Shown here piece after piece: positions 31,783-39,448 of a stretch of 64,000 bases of DNA. The stretch spans positions 1 through 64,000 of the forward strand of contig CACXKA010000007.1 of the NCBI GenBank assembly GCA_902768125.1, given 5' to 3'. Positions within the stretch are counted from its first letter, which is position 1. Each line of letters starts with the position of its first letter. A program made the position numbers and the translations under genes. This stretch comes from an uncultured Bacteroidales bacterium (lineage in GTDB: Bacteria > Bacteroidota > Bacteroidia > Bacteroidales > Bacteroidaceae). Below the pieces are notes generated by a model. It was not told the origin of the DNA, did not search any database, and worked only from the letters and a program-made list of their open reading frames with translations.

Positions 31783-33432
31783 ATGAAACTAAGATTTTTC
31801 ATTTTTCACTTTTCACTTTTCACTTGCCTTGCTGCAATGGCTCAGTTGGATAACACTGTGGAAGTGACCAACGAAGCAAAACCTGTGGTGACGGACGTGA
31901 AGAAGATGCCCGTAAAGACCAAGCCTGCTGAGACCAAGGTGACACACTACACGATGCAGTATGCTGTGGATGGTCAGGCACTCAACAATTATGCTCCAGA
32001 ACCTCTGGGTGACTATGAGAGTGAGGCTGTGTGGAAGGGCAACAAGAAGGGTTATCTGCACTTGAGTGGTGGTGTGCTTGGAAAACTGGATGGACAAGCA
32101 GCTTATCAGTTTGACTTGACAGAGAATGATGCGTTGGGTGTGGATCTGACGTTTCAGGGCTTCAACGGCAAGGCAAGGGATAATGACTATTTTGGTGTGA
32201 AGGGTTGGAAAAGCCGCGATTACCGAAATCGTACCACTTTGAAGTATAACCACCGTTTCGACAATGGAGTGGACTTCTTCGTGAAGGGTGGTTTCGAGAA
32301 CCATCTGTTCAACTATATGGGTAAAAGTCTTGTGACGGACAAGCAACATGATGTGGTAGGCAATGCCTTGGTGGGATTCACTCCTTATCAGGTGGACAAC
32401 TTCAGCATTGGAGCTACAGCAGGGGTGAAGTTCTTTAGCCAGAACCACCTGACCAATTTGCAGAAGAAACTGGGTGAGACTTTTGTGCATGCAGATGTGA
32501 AGGGCACCTACAAGTTCTCCGACGAGCATGCAGTAGGGTTGGGCATCGGCTTTGTGAACTCTTCGTATGGGAATAAGGATTTGGACGGTATCACGAGATT
32601 GCGCTTCACGCCTCATTATTTATATAACAATGAATTGATGGAGGTGAAATTGGGTGTGTTTGTCAGTACGAAAGGACATGTGGCACCTGATGCATCGCTC
32701 ACTTATCACCTCAATCCCAAGAGCGATGTGTATGTGAAAGTGCGTGGCTATGAGGAGGACAATAACTTCCATCATCTGTCAGCCATTCATCCTTATTTCG
32801 TGCTGAACACGGGAGGTCAGAAACTGAAGATGGAAGATGCGTTCCATCAGGTGGATGCCGCTGTGGGTTATCGCTTCAAGGATTACAACGGCTTTAGTGG
32901 TGACCTTGGTGTTGGTTTCGACACATCGACCCATCATGCAGATATGACTCAGCTCTCCAACACAGTGAATGGCTTGTATTACCCTATGATGACCTTCTCG
33001 AAGAACAAGTGCTTCTATCTGAATGCCGACCTCACCTACCACTATGCTGACATCGTCAAGGTGGAGGCAAGAAACCGTCTGAACATCAACAGCAACAAAG
33101 CGGATGGTGCCAAGTGGATAGAGGGTTCGTACATCACCCCTGCCTTCACGATGGATTGGAAGGCGGACTTCAAACTCATCAAGGACTTGTATGTAGGAGT
33201 GGATTGGCTGTTGGATTGCTACAGCATTCCTGAAGGTGTGGCGCCAGGTCCTGCCTATAAGCGTCCCAATACTGTGAATTTTGGTGCCAGCATCCGCTAT
33301 ACAGTTCCTGTTGATTTGCCTCTGACTGTCTTCATCAAGGGTGATAATCTGATGAACCAAAACTATGACCGTTATTTCGGATATCGCAACATTGGAGCCA
33401 ATTTCTTAGGCGGTTTTGCCCTCAGTTTTTGA
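31783..33432 (+). CDS. Outer-membrane beta-barrel protein, receptor-like without plug
   Basis: The 549-residue protein has a signal peptide ending AAMAQ and then many amphipathic strands with aromatic girdles (for instance TLKYNHRFDNGVDFFVKGGF, VYVKVRGYEED, FTMDWKADFKLI). It ends in Phe (FLGGFALSF), the barrel-assembly signal, and the end resembles TonB-dependent receptors (FIKGDNLMNQNYDRYFGY). No TonB box or plug domain is visible and the length is short for a receptor, so it may be a related porin. It lies downstream of the TPR gene. Part of the signal peptide (FHFSLFT) is encoded by a TTTTCAC 7-bp repeat. I start at ATG 31783; the frame extends upstream to 31741 without a better signal peptide. 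Confidence 0.85.
   Translation: MKLRFFIFHFSLFTCLAAMAQLDNTVEVTNEAKPVVTDVKKMPVKTKPAETKVTHYTMQYAVDGQALNNYAPEPLGDYESEAVWKGNKKGYLHLSGGVLGKLDGQAAYQFDLTENDALGVDLTFQGFNGKARDNDYFGVKGWKSRDYRNRTTLKYNHRFDNGVDFFVKGGFENHLFNYMGKSLVTDKQHDVVGNALVGFTPYQVDNFSIGATAGVKFFSQNHLTNLQKKLGETFVHADVKGTYKFSDEHAVGLGIGFVNSSYGNKDLDGITRLRFTPHYLYNNELMEVKLGVFVSTKGHVAPDASLTYHLNPKSDVYVKVRGYEEDNNFHHLSAIHPYFVLNTGGQKLKMEDAFHQVDAAVGYRFKDYNGFSGDLGVGFDTSTHHADMTQLSNTVNGLYYPMMTFSKNKCFYLNADLTYHYADIVKVEARNRLNINSNKADGAKWIEGSYITPAFTMDWKADFKLIKDLYVGVDWLLDCYSIPEGVAPGPAYKRPNTVNFGASIRYTVPVDLPLTVFIKGDNLMNQNYDRYFGYRNIGANFLGGFALSF
31796..31823 (+). repeat. TTTTCAC 7-bp repeat inside a signal-peptide coding region
   Basis: TTTTCAT then TTTTCAC three times in a row, followed by TT. 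It encodes the hydrophobic FHFSLFT core of the signal peptide of the beta-barrel protein. A similar element lies upstream of cysE at 20377-20405. Confidence 0.8.
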
Positions 33433-33471
33433 TTTTTGGGTGAAAAATTTGGTAGAATAGAAGAAAAGCCG

Positions 33472-33479
33472 TACCTTTG
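33472..33479 (+). promoter_or_regulatory. greA promoter, TACCTTTG
   Basis: A TAnnTTTG element 113 bases before the greA ATG, leaving a leader of about 105 bases that contains a strong hairpin. Confidence 0.75.
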
Positions 33480-33496
33480 CAGCGGAAAAAGATTGG

Positions 33497-33540
33497 AAGG
33501 GTTCCGACATCATTGGGTGTCGGGATTCTTTTCTTTTACA
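33497..33540 (+). terminator. Terminator-like hairpin within the greA leader
   Basis: CCGACA (33504-33509) pairs with TGTCGG (33518-33523) around an 8-base loop, and the stem extends outward through G-U pairs to about 13 bp (AAGGGTTCCGACA with TGTCGGGATTCTT). The U-rich run TTTTCTTTT follows. It lies after the promoter and before the gene, so it could act as an attenuator of greA. Confidence 0.55.
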
Positions 33541-33592
33541 TCCGAAAAAGGCAAACTTTTAATAACGTAGAAACCAAAACATAAAATTCAAT

Positions 33593-34063
33593 ATGGGTTA
33601 TATGTCGCAAGAGGGTTACGACAAGCTTCGTGCCCAAATCAAAGAATTGGAAGAGGTGGAACGCCCAGAGGTGATTCGCCAGATTGCTGAGGCGCGCGAA
33701 AAGGGCGACCTCTCAGAGAATGCAGAGTATGATGCCGCTAAGGAGGCACAGGGAAAGTTGGAAACTAAGATTGCTGAACTGAAGGCAATTCTTGCTGATA
33801 CGAAGATTCTTGACCCTTCGAAATTGACGAAGAAAGATGAGGTGCAGATTCTCTCGAAGGTGGAACTGAAGAATGTGGATAACGGTATGAAACTCACCTA
33901 CACCATCGTGAGCGAAGGTGAAGCAAATCTCCGCGAGAACAAGATTTCCATCAAGACACCTATTGCACAAGGTCTTCTGGGCAAGAAAGTGGGTGATGTG
34001 GCAGAGGTGACTGTGCCACGTGGCGTGATGAAGTTCGAAATTATGAGCATCAACTTTGGATAA
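33593..34063 (+). CDS. greA: Transcription elongation factor GreA
   Basis: GreA rescues backtracked RNA polymerase by stimulating transcript cleavage. The 156-residue protein has the N-terminal coiled coil with the acidic tip (REKGDLSENAEYDAAKEAQG near residues 38-57, including the functional DLSENAEYD) and the C-terminal FKBP-like domain (ISIKTPIAQGLLGKKVGDVAEV). Length is normal. It is preceded by a promoter and a terminator-like hairpin in a leader of about 105 bases, which raises the possibility of feedback on its own elongation. A HIT-family gene follows two bases after the stop. Confidence 0.96.
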   Translation: MGYMSQEGYDKLRAQIKELEEVERPEVIRQIAEAREKGDLSENAEYDAAKEAQGKLETKIAELKAILADTKILDPSKLTKKDEVQILSKVELKNVDNGMKLTYTIVSEGEANLRENKISIKTPIAQGLLGKKVGDVAEVTVPRGVMKFEIMSINFG

Positions 34064-34065
34064 TC

Positions 34066-34461
34066 ATGGGTATTTTTGCTAAGATTGCAGCAGGAGAGAT
34101 TCCCTCCTACAAATGTGCTGAGAACGAGGAGTTCTATGCATTCCTCGACATCAATCCGCTCGTGAAGGGCCACACGCTGGTCATCCCACGTCGTGAGGTG
34201 GATTACATCTTCGATATGGAAGACGATGAGTTGGCTCGTTTTGAGGTGTTCGCCAAGAAAGTGGCTGTTGCCATCAAGGCAGCATTCCCTTGTGTGAAAG
34301 TGGGTCAGGCAGTGCTGGGACTTGAAGTGCCCCACGCTCACATTCACCTCATCCCTATGCAGAGCGAGAAGGACATGAACTTTGCCAATCCAAAGCTCAG
34401 CCTTTCTGCTGAAGAGATGCAGGAGATTGCCAACAAGATTTATCAGGAGTTCTCCAAGTAA
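34066..34461 (+). CDS. HIT-family nucleotide-binding hydrolase
   Basis: The 131-residue protein has the histidine triad PHAHIHLIPM near residue 92 and the N-terminal FAKIAAGEIPSYK with FLDINPLVKGHTLVIPR, as in HinT and Fhit relatives. These enzymes hydrolyse or transfer AMP from nucleoside phosphoramidates and dinucleotides in the cytosol. It follows greA by two bases and is surely cotranscribed with it, an arrangement I recall as common in Bacteroidales. The physiological substrate is not predictable here. Confidence 0.93.
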   Translation: MGIFAKIAAGEIPSYKCAENEEFYAFLDINPLVKGHTLVIPRREVDYIFDMEDDELARFEVFAKKVAVAIKAAFPCVKVGQAVLGLEVPHAHIHLIPMQSEKDMNFANPKLSLSAEEMQEIANKIYQEFSK

Positions 34462-34496
34462 CGATCATTGTACATTGACAAATTGTAGATAGAATC

Positions 34497-34919
34497 GTGC
34501 TGACGCAACAAGAATGTGACTTTCTTCACTCCCGCATGCAGGGAACCATCATCGAGACTTTGGGTATTCGTTTTATCCCTACCGATGATGAATATGCTGT
34601 GGCTGAGATGCCCATTTCGCCACAAACACGTCAGTATTTAGGTGTGCTGCATGGAGGGGCGTCGTTGACCTTGGCAGAAACCATTGCGGGTGTGGGTTCA
34701 CTTCATCTGATCAATTACGATGAGACGTTTGCAGTGTGTGGTACAGAAGTGAATGCTAGTCATGTGGCGATGTCGGCAACCGAAGGGAAAGTATTTGGCA
34801 AAGCCCGCATGATTTATGCGGGCAAGAGCACGCATGTGTGGAATGTGGATATTGTGGGAGAGGATGGCACGATGATTTCAGCGGAGCGAGTGACGAACCG
34901 CATCATCCGACGAAAGTAA
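34497..34919 (+). CDS. PaaI-type hotdog thioesterase
   Basis: This 140-residue single hotdog-fold protein has the PaaI/MenI-type signature YLGVLHGGASLTLAETIAGVGS near residues 42-63, where HGG and the following Glu form the acyl-CoA hydrolase active site. Candidate substrates are 1,4-dihydroxy-2-naphthoyl-CoA (menaquinone pathway) or phenylacetyl-type CoA esters; no men genes are in the window to decide. The best start is GTG 34497, since a stop lies just upstream in frame; an ATG at residue 14 (MQGTIIETLGI) is possible. A perfect terminator follows at 34955. Confidence 0.85.
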   Translation: MLTQQECDFLHSRMQGTIIETLGIRFIPTDDEYAVAEMPISPQTRQYLGVLHGGASLTLAETIAGVGSLHLINYDETFAVCGTEVNASHVAMSATEGKVFGKARMIYAGKSTHVWNVDIVGEDGTMISAERVTNRIIRRK

Positions 34920-34954
34920 AGGAAACTTTAAGATAACTTTGATATTCATGCATA

Positions 34955-34990
34955 AAAAAGACCTGACAAGAAATTTTGTCAGGTCTTTTT
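34955..34990. terminator. Bidirectional intrinsic terminator
   Basis: AAAAAGACCTGACAA (34955-34969) and TTGTCAGGTCTTTTT (34976-34990) form a perfect 15-bp stem with a 6-base loop and T-runs on both strands. It ends the thioesterase transcript and could serve leftward transcripts as well. Confidence 0.9.
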
Positions 34991-35199
34991 CGTGCCTCAG
35001 CACGAAGTTGGTTTTTTTGAGAGAATTGGAACCTTGTCCAACCTTTTGGCTCCTGAGAGCCTGTTTGCTTCCAGAGTCTTGCTCTTTCAGCGGAAGGTGG
35101 CGGGCTTCACAGCTTCACCTTCAGTAGGTTTTGGTTTAGTTAAGCATTAATTGTTATTATAAGTAAAAGCAAAAGTTCGAGTTGACGAGAGAGCTTGTC
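34991..35199. other. Intergenic stretch with short hairpins
   Basis: About 210 bases between two convergent genes, with no supported coding region. It contains several small inverted repeats: CGTGC/GCACG (34991-35004), GGCTC/GAGCC (35048-35061), and GAAGGTG/CACCTTC (35093-35122). Together with the terminator on its left these could be a minus-strand structured RNA, but I see no TAnnTTTG promoter for it. Confidence 0.4.
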
Positions 35200-35709
35200 T
35201 CATTGAATCTCATCCTTCGTGGCGATGGTGATGATGGAATCGTTGGAAGCTTTTGTTTCTGCCTGACTCACATCCTTCACGCGGATGGCTTGCTGTACAT
35301 CACTTGTCTTGATGTAAGGGTCAATTGCCACTGCATTGTTTTTCTCTTCGGCAGCCTGTTCTCCGATGGCATGCTCTGCAGCGCGTCCGATGGTGAGCGC
35401 CATTGCCACTACTGCGGCAGCCTTGAAGAATGGAGCGAAGCGATGAGAGGTCATTTTGATGATGCGTCCCTTTGAAGTTTCCTCCTTGGGTGTGGCATCT
35501 TCAATCTGTGCCATGATTCGCTGATCAAAGTCATCACCCAACACCTCTTCTTTGGCAGTTGCCTCGTATTGGAAGAGAGCGGCATATTGTGCCAAATGGG
35601 CAGGTACATCCTCTTGAGAGAAGAACGAACGAAGAATTTGCTCCTCCTGCAACGTAGTACGGCAGTCAAAGTAGCTATCCAACAGTTGTTCTATGTACTT
35701 GTAATCCAT
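35200..35709 (-). CDS. Probable anti-sigma factor, single membrane span
   Basis: The 169-residue protein has an acidic, helical N-terminal half (about residues 1-85), one hydrophobic segment (FFKAAAVVAMALTIG, about residues 93-107) and a polar tail. It lies 56 bases downstream of the ECF sigma gene on the same strand, the usual place for an anti-sigma factor, and the N-terminal part would face the cytosol to hold the sigma factor. No zinc-binding HxxxCxxC motif is present and sequence alone does not prove anti-sigma activity. The C-terminal region is short for a sensor domain. Confidence 0.65.
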   Translation of the reverse strand: MDYKYIEQLLDSYFDCRTTLQEEQILRSFFSQEDVPAHLAQYAALFQYEATAKEEVLGDDFDQRIMAQIEDATPKEETSKGRIIKMTSHRFAPFFKAAAVVAMALTIGRAAEHAIGEQAAEEKNNAVAIDPYIKTSDVQQAIRVKDVSQAETKASNDSIITIATKDEIQ

Positions 35710-35765
35710 TTTTTGAGTGATTTTTTGTTACTCTCTAATCATACGACGGATGACTGAAAGAAAAG

Positions 35766-36275
35766 TTACAGAAAAAGTGATTTTTTTTGCAAAATTTTTT
35801 CTTTCAATTCGTTCCTGGCACGGAAGAGTGTTACTTTTACATCTGATTCTGAAATGCTTAACGTGTCCGCAATCTCTTTATAACTTTTTCCTTCTATATC
35901 TCTTAATTGTAAGATAGTGCGCTGTTTTTCAGGTAAGGCATTGATGATGTTGGCAATGAATCCACGGGTTTCCTCCCTCATTATTTGGCTGTCGGAACCA
36001 CTTCGTCCCTCATCGGGCAGGTCATGCACCTCGTCATCAAACGAGATGTTTTGGTTTTCCAACTTCTCCTTGCGGTCAATGGAAAGGTTTCGAGCCATCG
36101 TCAGCGCAAAAGCCTCTAAGTTCTCCACCTTCTCCAGTTCTTCACGCCGTTCCCACAGCTTGACGAGGGTGTCTTGCACGATGTCCTCCGCCTCCTCCCT
36201 GTTCAGGACGATGCGTAAAGCTGTTCTGAAGATAATGTTCTTCAGCGGTAGGATGTCGTGCTTGAAATCCATCAT
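35766..36275 (-). CDS. ECF-type RNA polymerase sigma factor
   Basis: The 169-residue sigma-70 family protein shows region 2 (AEDIVQDTLVKLWERRE near residues 28-44, then AFALTMARNLSIDRKEK) and region 4 (ALPEKQRTILQLRDIEGKSYKEIADTLSISESDVKVTLFRARNELKEK near residues 113-160), with a helix-turn-helix. It lacks regions 1 and 3, as ECF factors do. It lies 27 bases downstream of argB and just upstream of a probable anti-sigma gene. The signal it answers to and its regulon are not visible. A TTAACG-ATAA-CGTTAA inverted repeat lies in the gap upstream (36291-36306). Confidence 0.93.
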   Translation of the reverse strand: MMDFKHDILPLKNIIFRTALRIVLNREEAEDIVQDTLVKLWERREELEKVENLEAFALTMARNLSIDRKEKLENQNISFDDEVHDLPDEGRSGSDSQIMREETRGFIANIINALPEKQRTILQLRDIEGKSYKEIADTLSISESDVKVTLFRARNELKEKILQKKSLFL

Positions 36276-36302
36276 TTTAAAACCTTAACCTTAACGATAA
36301 CG

Positions 36303-37100
36303 TTAACTAATCATCGTGCCGTGCTCCCCATCAATAGCATCAGCTTTGGTGATAATCACCCTTTTCACACCAGCCTTGACGGCTTCGAGCGCATTCTCAA
36401 TCTTGGGGATCATACCTCCGTTCACAGTGCCATCAGCTTTCAACTGTTCAAAGCTCGTAGCATTGATATGGGGAATGACCGATGCTTCATCCTCTGGGTC
36501 AGTCAGCACGCCAGCATGTTCAAAGCTGTAGATGAGGGTCACATCAAAATAGGGAGCCAGTGCCTTGGCTGTCTCACCTGCGATGGTGTCTGCATTGGTG
36601 TTGAGAAGGTTGCCCTGCTTGTCATGAGTCAGTGGAGCCATTACAGGCACAACACCCTCACTAATCAGTGTGGCAAGCATACAACCATCGCATTGGTCCA
36701 CATCGCCCACGAAGCCGAAATCCACCATCTGCTCTGAACCATCTTCCATCTTCACCTTCTTCAAAGGACGTTTGTGTGACTGCATCACGTTCATGTCGGC
36801 ACCTGTCAATCCCAAAGCATTGATGCCACAAGCCTGCAAACGCGCCACAATGTTCTTGTTCACCAAGCCACCATACACCATCGTCACCACTTTCAGCATC
36901 TCAGCATCCGTCACACGACGACCACCAATCATCGTACTTTCGATACCCAACTGTGCCGCTACCTTTGTGGCTGATCTGCCACCACCATGCACCAGCACCT
37001 TGGCACCTTCAATGGCACTGAAATCCTTGAGCAACTGCTGGAGGCTTTCCTCGTCCTCCACAATCTTGCCACCCACTTTCACAACTGTCAGTCTTTCCAT
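36303..37100 (-). CDS. argB: Acetylglutamate kinase family (possibly N-succinylglutamate kinase)
   Basis: It phosphorylates N-acylated glutamate in the arginine pathway. The 265-residue amino-acid kinase has VVKVGGKIVEDEE at the N-terminus (phosphate-binding Lys and GG), VLVHGGGRSATKVAAQLG near residue 36, and NTNADTIAGETAKAL near 165. In Bacteroides this pathway is known to use N-succinyl rather than N-acetyl intermediates, so the acyl group may be succinyl; the sequence here does not decide. No other arg genes are nearby. It has its own TACCTTTG promoter, and the ECF sigma gene follows after 27 bases. Confidence 0.93.
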   Translation of the reverse strand: MERLTVVKVGGKIVEDEESLQQLLKDFSAIEGAKVLVHGGGRSATKVAAQLGIESTMIGGRRVTDAEMLKVVTMVYGGLVNKNIVARLQACGINALGLTGADMNVMQSHKRPLKKVKMEDGSEQMVDFGFVGDVDQCDGCMLATLISEGVVPVMAPLTHDKQGNLLNTNADTIAGETAKALAPYFDVTLIYSFEHAGVLTDPEDEASVIPHINATSFEQLKADGTVNGGMIPKIENALEAVKAGVKRVIITKADAIDGEHGTMIS

Positions 37101-37143
37101 CTCTTTTTCTTATTTTTGATGTTTTTGTATTGTTCTTGATGTG

Positions 37144-37151
37144 CAAAGGTA
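37144..37151 (-). promoter_or_regulatory. argB promoter, TACCTTTG
   Basis: A TAnnTTTG element on the minus strand, 44 bases upstream of the argB start. Confidence 0.7.
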
Positions 37152-37195
37152 AAAAAAAATATTGAAAGATGAATAATAGTATGAGAAAAACGTCG

Positions 37196-37203
37196 TATCT
37201 TTG
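37196..37203 (+). promoter_or_regulatory. Promoter of the ketopantoate-reductase-like gene, TATCTTTG
   Basis: A TAnnTTTG element 44 bases before the ATG at 37247, back to back with the argB promoter. Confidence 0.7.
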
Positions 37204-37246
37204 CACCCAGAGTCATCATGCATGATGTCTTCAAAAGTTCAAAGAG

Positions 37247-38158
37247 ATGAGATACGGAGTGATAGGAACAGGTGCCATTGGTGGCTACTATGGAGCGAAA
37301 CTGGCACAAACGGGGAAGGAGGTGCATTTCCTTTTCCATCGTGATTATGAATATGTGAAGGAGCATGGATTGCAGGTGGATTCATGCGATGGGAGTTTTC
37401 ATCTGGACAACGTGAATGCCTATCAAAGTACACCCGATATGCCGCAATGTGATGTGGTGCTCGTGGGATTGAAGTCGGTGAACAACCATCTTCTGCCAGA
37501 GCTATTGCCGCCTTTGCTGAAAGAGGACACATTGGTGGTGTTGATTCAGAATGGCATTGGCATTGAGGAGGATGTGCAGAAAATGTTCCCTACAGTACAA
37601 TTGGCAGCAGGATTGGCATTCATCTGTAGTGCGAAGACGGAACCTGGCAAAGTAAATCATCAGTGTTACGGCTATATCAACATTGGTAACTATTCGTGCA
37701 AGCAGCAGGAGAAGATTGATGAAGTGGTGGATGACTTCCGCAAAGCAGGTGTGGATGCCAACGAAGTGGAGTATTTGGAGGCTCGATGGAAGAAAGCAGT
37801 GTGGAATATGCCATTCAACGGTATGACGGTGGCATTGAACACACAGACAGACATTCTCTTGCAGAATCCAAGCACCTTGCAACTCATCAAAGACCAGATG
37901 ATGGAGGTGATTGAGGCAGCGCAGGCGTGTGGGGTGAAAAACATTGATGAGACCTTTGCAGAAAAGATGATATACAATACGATCCACATGACGCCATACT
38001 CGCCCAGCATGAAACTGGATTTCGAGTTCAAACGTCCGATGGAAACGTATTACCTTTATACACGTCCTATTGAGGAGGCAAAGAAGGCGGGGTATCAGAT
38101 GAGGAAACTGGAGATGCTGGAACAGGAATTGAGGTTCTTGGAAGAGACGCGCAAATGA
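37247..38158 (+). CDS. Ketopantoate reductase family (putative 2-dehydropantoate 2-reductase)
   Basis: This 303-residue NADPH-dependent reductase has the Rossmann motif YGVIGTGAIGGYYGAKLAQ at residues 3-21, LVGLKSVNNH and VLIQNGIG in the middle, and RWKKAVWNMPFNGMTV with the catalytic Lys near residue 182, plus the C-terminal MKLDFEFKRPMETYYL. The family reduces 2-dehydropantoate to pantoate in coenzyme A synthesis; some relatives act on other 2-oxo acids, and Bacteroidales often carry more than one copy, so I leave the symbol empty. The stop overlaps the next gene by ATGA. Confidence 0.87.
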   Translation: MRYGVIGTGAIGGYYGAKLAQTGKEVHFLFHRDYEYVKEHGLQVDSCDGSFHLDNVNAYQSTPDMPQCDVVLVGLKSVNNHLLPELLPPLLKEDTLVVLIQNGIGIEEDVQKMFPTVQLAAGLAFICSAKTEPGKVNHQCYGYINIGNYSCKQQEKIDEVVDDFRKAGVDANEVEYLEARWKKAVWNMPFNGMTVALNTQTDILLQNPSTLQLIKDQMMEVIEAAQACGVKNIDETFAEKMIYNTIHMTPYSPSMKLDFEFKRPMETYYLYTRPIEEAKKAGYQMRKLEMLEQELRFLEETRK

Positions 38159-38823
38159 AGACAACCCTCATATTCGACTTGGACGGCACCCTGATGAATA
38201 CGCTGGATGACCTGCATGACAGCGTTTCATACGCCCTGCGTGAGGCAGGTTTGCAACCCAATGCCAAGCAGGACACACGTCGCTACTTGGGCAATGGCAT
38301 CAGGAACTTGGTGAACAGGAGTGTAGAACAAACTTGTCCAACAGCTGACGAAGCGCTGAAGGACCATGTATTTGACACTTTTCGTTCCTACTATGTGGCA
38401 CATTCGATGGACAAGACGGCACCCTACGAAGGAGTGGGGGAAATGTTGAAGGAGTGCAAGAAGAGAGGTTATCTCACCGCCATCGTGAGCAACAAACTTG
38501 ATCCTGCCGTGAAAGATTTGCACAAGGCGTTCTTTGCAGATGTGGTGGATGTGGCGATAGGAGAAACAAAGGCGGTGAAGCGGAAACCAGCACCAGATAT
38601 GGTGGATGAGGCCATCCGTCAACTCTCTTTGTTGAAGGGAAACCCCATCAAAAAGGAGGAGTGCATCTATATTGGCGACAGTGAAGTGGATTTGCAGACA
38701 GCCAGAAACTCAGAATTGCCGTGCATCTCCGTGAGCTGGGGATTTAGGGAAAGGAGCTTTCTCGTGGAGCAAGGAGCGAAGGTAATCATTGACCGACCAG
38801 AACAACTATTAGGATATCTATAA
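38155..38823 (+). CDS. HAD-family phosphatase, phosphoglycolate phosphatase-like
   Basis: The 222-residue HAD hydrolase has motif I DLDGTLMNT at residues 8-16 (nucleophile and acid Asp), motif II IVSNK near 106, the conserved Lys at KRKPAPDM near 142, and motif IV YIGDSEVDLQTARNS near 170. The helical cap between motifs I and II (C1 type) places it with Gph and PGMB relatives. Likely substrate: a small sugar phosphate or phosphoglycolate. It overlaps the ketopantoate-reductase-like gene by four bases, so both come from one transcript. Confidence 0.9.
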   Translation: MKTTLIFDLDGTLMNTLDDLHDSVSYALREAGLQPNAKQDTRRYLGNGIRNLVNRSVEQTCPTADEALKDHVFDTFRSYYVAHSMDKTAPYEGVGEMLKECKKRGYLTAIVSNKLDPAVKDLHKAFFADVVDVAIGETKAVKRKPAPDMVDEAIRQLSLLKGNPIKKEECIYIGDSEVDLQTARNSELPCISVSWGFRERSFLVEQGAKVIIDRPEQLLGYL

Positions 38824-38853
38824 TTTTTATTAACCCTCTAAAACAACAAGACA

Positions 38854-39396
38854 ATGAGAAAATTGACAACTATCCTGACCATCGCCCTCATGGCAGTCAG
38901 CATGACTCTTTGTGCTCAAAACGCAAAGAGGGGAAAAGTGCTCGTTGCTTATTTCTCGGCTTCAGGTAACACAGAAGCAGCAGCCAAGAAAATTCAGGAA
39001 GCAGCTGGAGCAGACCTCTACAAGATTGAACCAGAGAAGCCTTACACGAAGGAAGACCTTGATTTCCGCAACCGTCAGGCACGTTCAGTCGTAGAGATGG
39101 GTAACCCCGCTTTCCGTGAAAAGTTGGGAGGCAAACCTGTTGATATCAAAAAGTATGATGTCATCTACCTCGGTTTCCCCATCTGGGCAAATCGTGCCCC
39201 CAGTATCATTCTCTCTTTCTTGGAGTCACAGGATTTCAAGGGCAAGACCATTATTCCTTTTGCCACTTCAGGCAGCAGCCCTATCGACAACTCAGTCAAC
39301 CAACTCAAGGCTGCTTATCCCAACTTCACTTTCAAGGAAGGCAAGCGCATGAATAATGCGACAGATGCTGACATCAAGGCATTTGTAGGGAAATAA
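38854..39396 (+). CDS. Exported flavodoxin
   Basis: This 180-residue protein combines a signal peptide (ILTIALMAVSMTLCAQ) with a flavodoxin domain. The FMN phosphate loop FSASGNTEAAAKK is near residues 36-48, and YLGFPIWANRAPSIILSFLE near 103 and IIPFATSGSSPIDNS near 130 follow. Flavodoxins normally work in the cytosol; exported versions are common in Bacteroidales and presumably carry electrons in the periplasm, with unknown partners. Cys in LCAQ could be a lipidation site, but the match to a lipobox is only partial. Two more exported proteins follow on the same strand. Confidence 0.88.
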   Translation: MRKLTTILTIALMAVSMTLCAQNAKRGKVLVAYFSASGNTEAAAKKIQEAAGADLYKIEPEKPYTKEDLDFRNRQARSVVEMGNPAFREKLGGKPVDIKKYDVIYLGFPIWANRAPSIILSFLESQDFKGKTIIPFATSGSSPIDNSVNQLKAAYPNFTFKEGKRMNNATDADIKAFVGK

Positions 39397-39448
39397 CATG
39401 CATTCCCGATAGAATTAAAATGTAATAATAACCCTAAAAAAACTGCTT

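Noticed and set aside
35093-35122. Cobalamin or other riboswitch in the hairpin-rich gap
   Set aside because: The short GCCCGCCAC-like segment is not accompanied by the rest of a B12-type core, and no gene lies downstream on that strand.
34939-35127. 62-codon open frame after the thioesterase
   Set aside because: It starts before and crosses a perfect intrinsic terminator.
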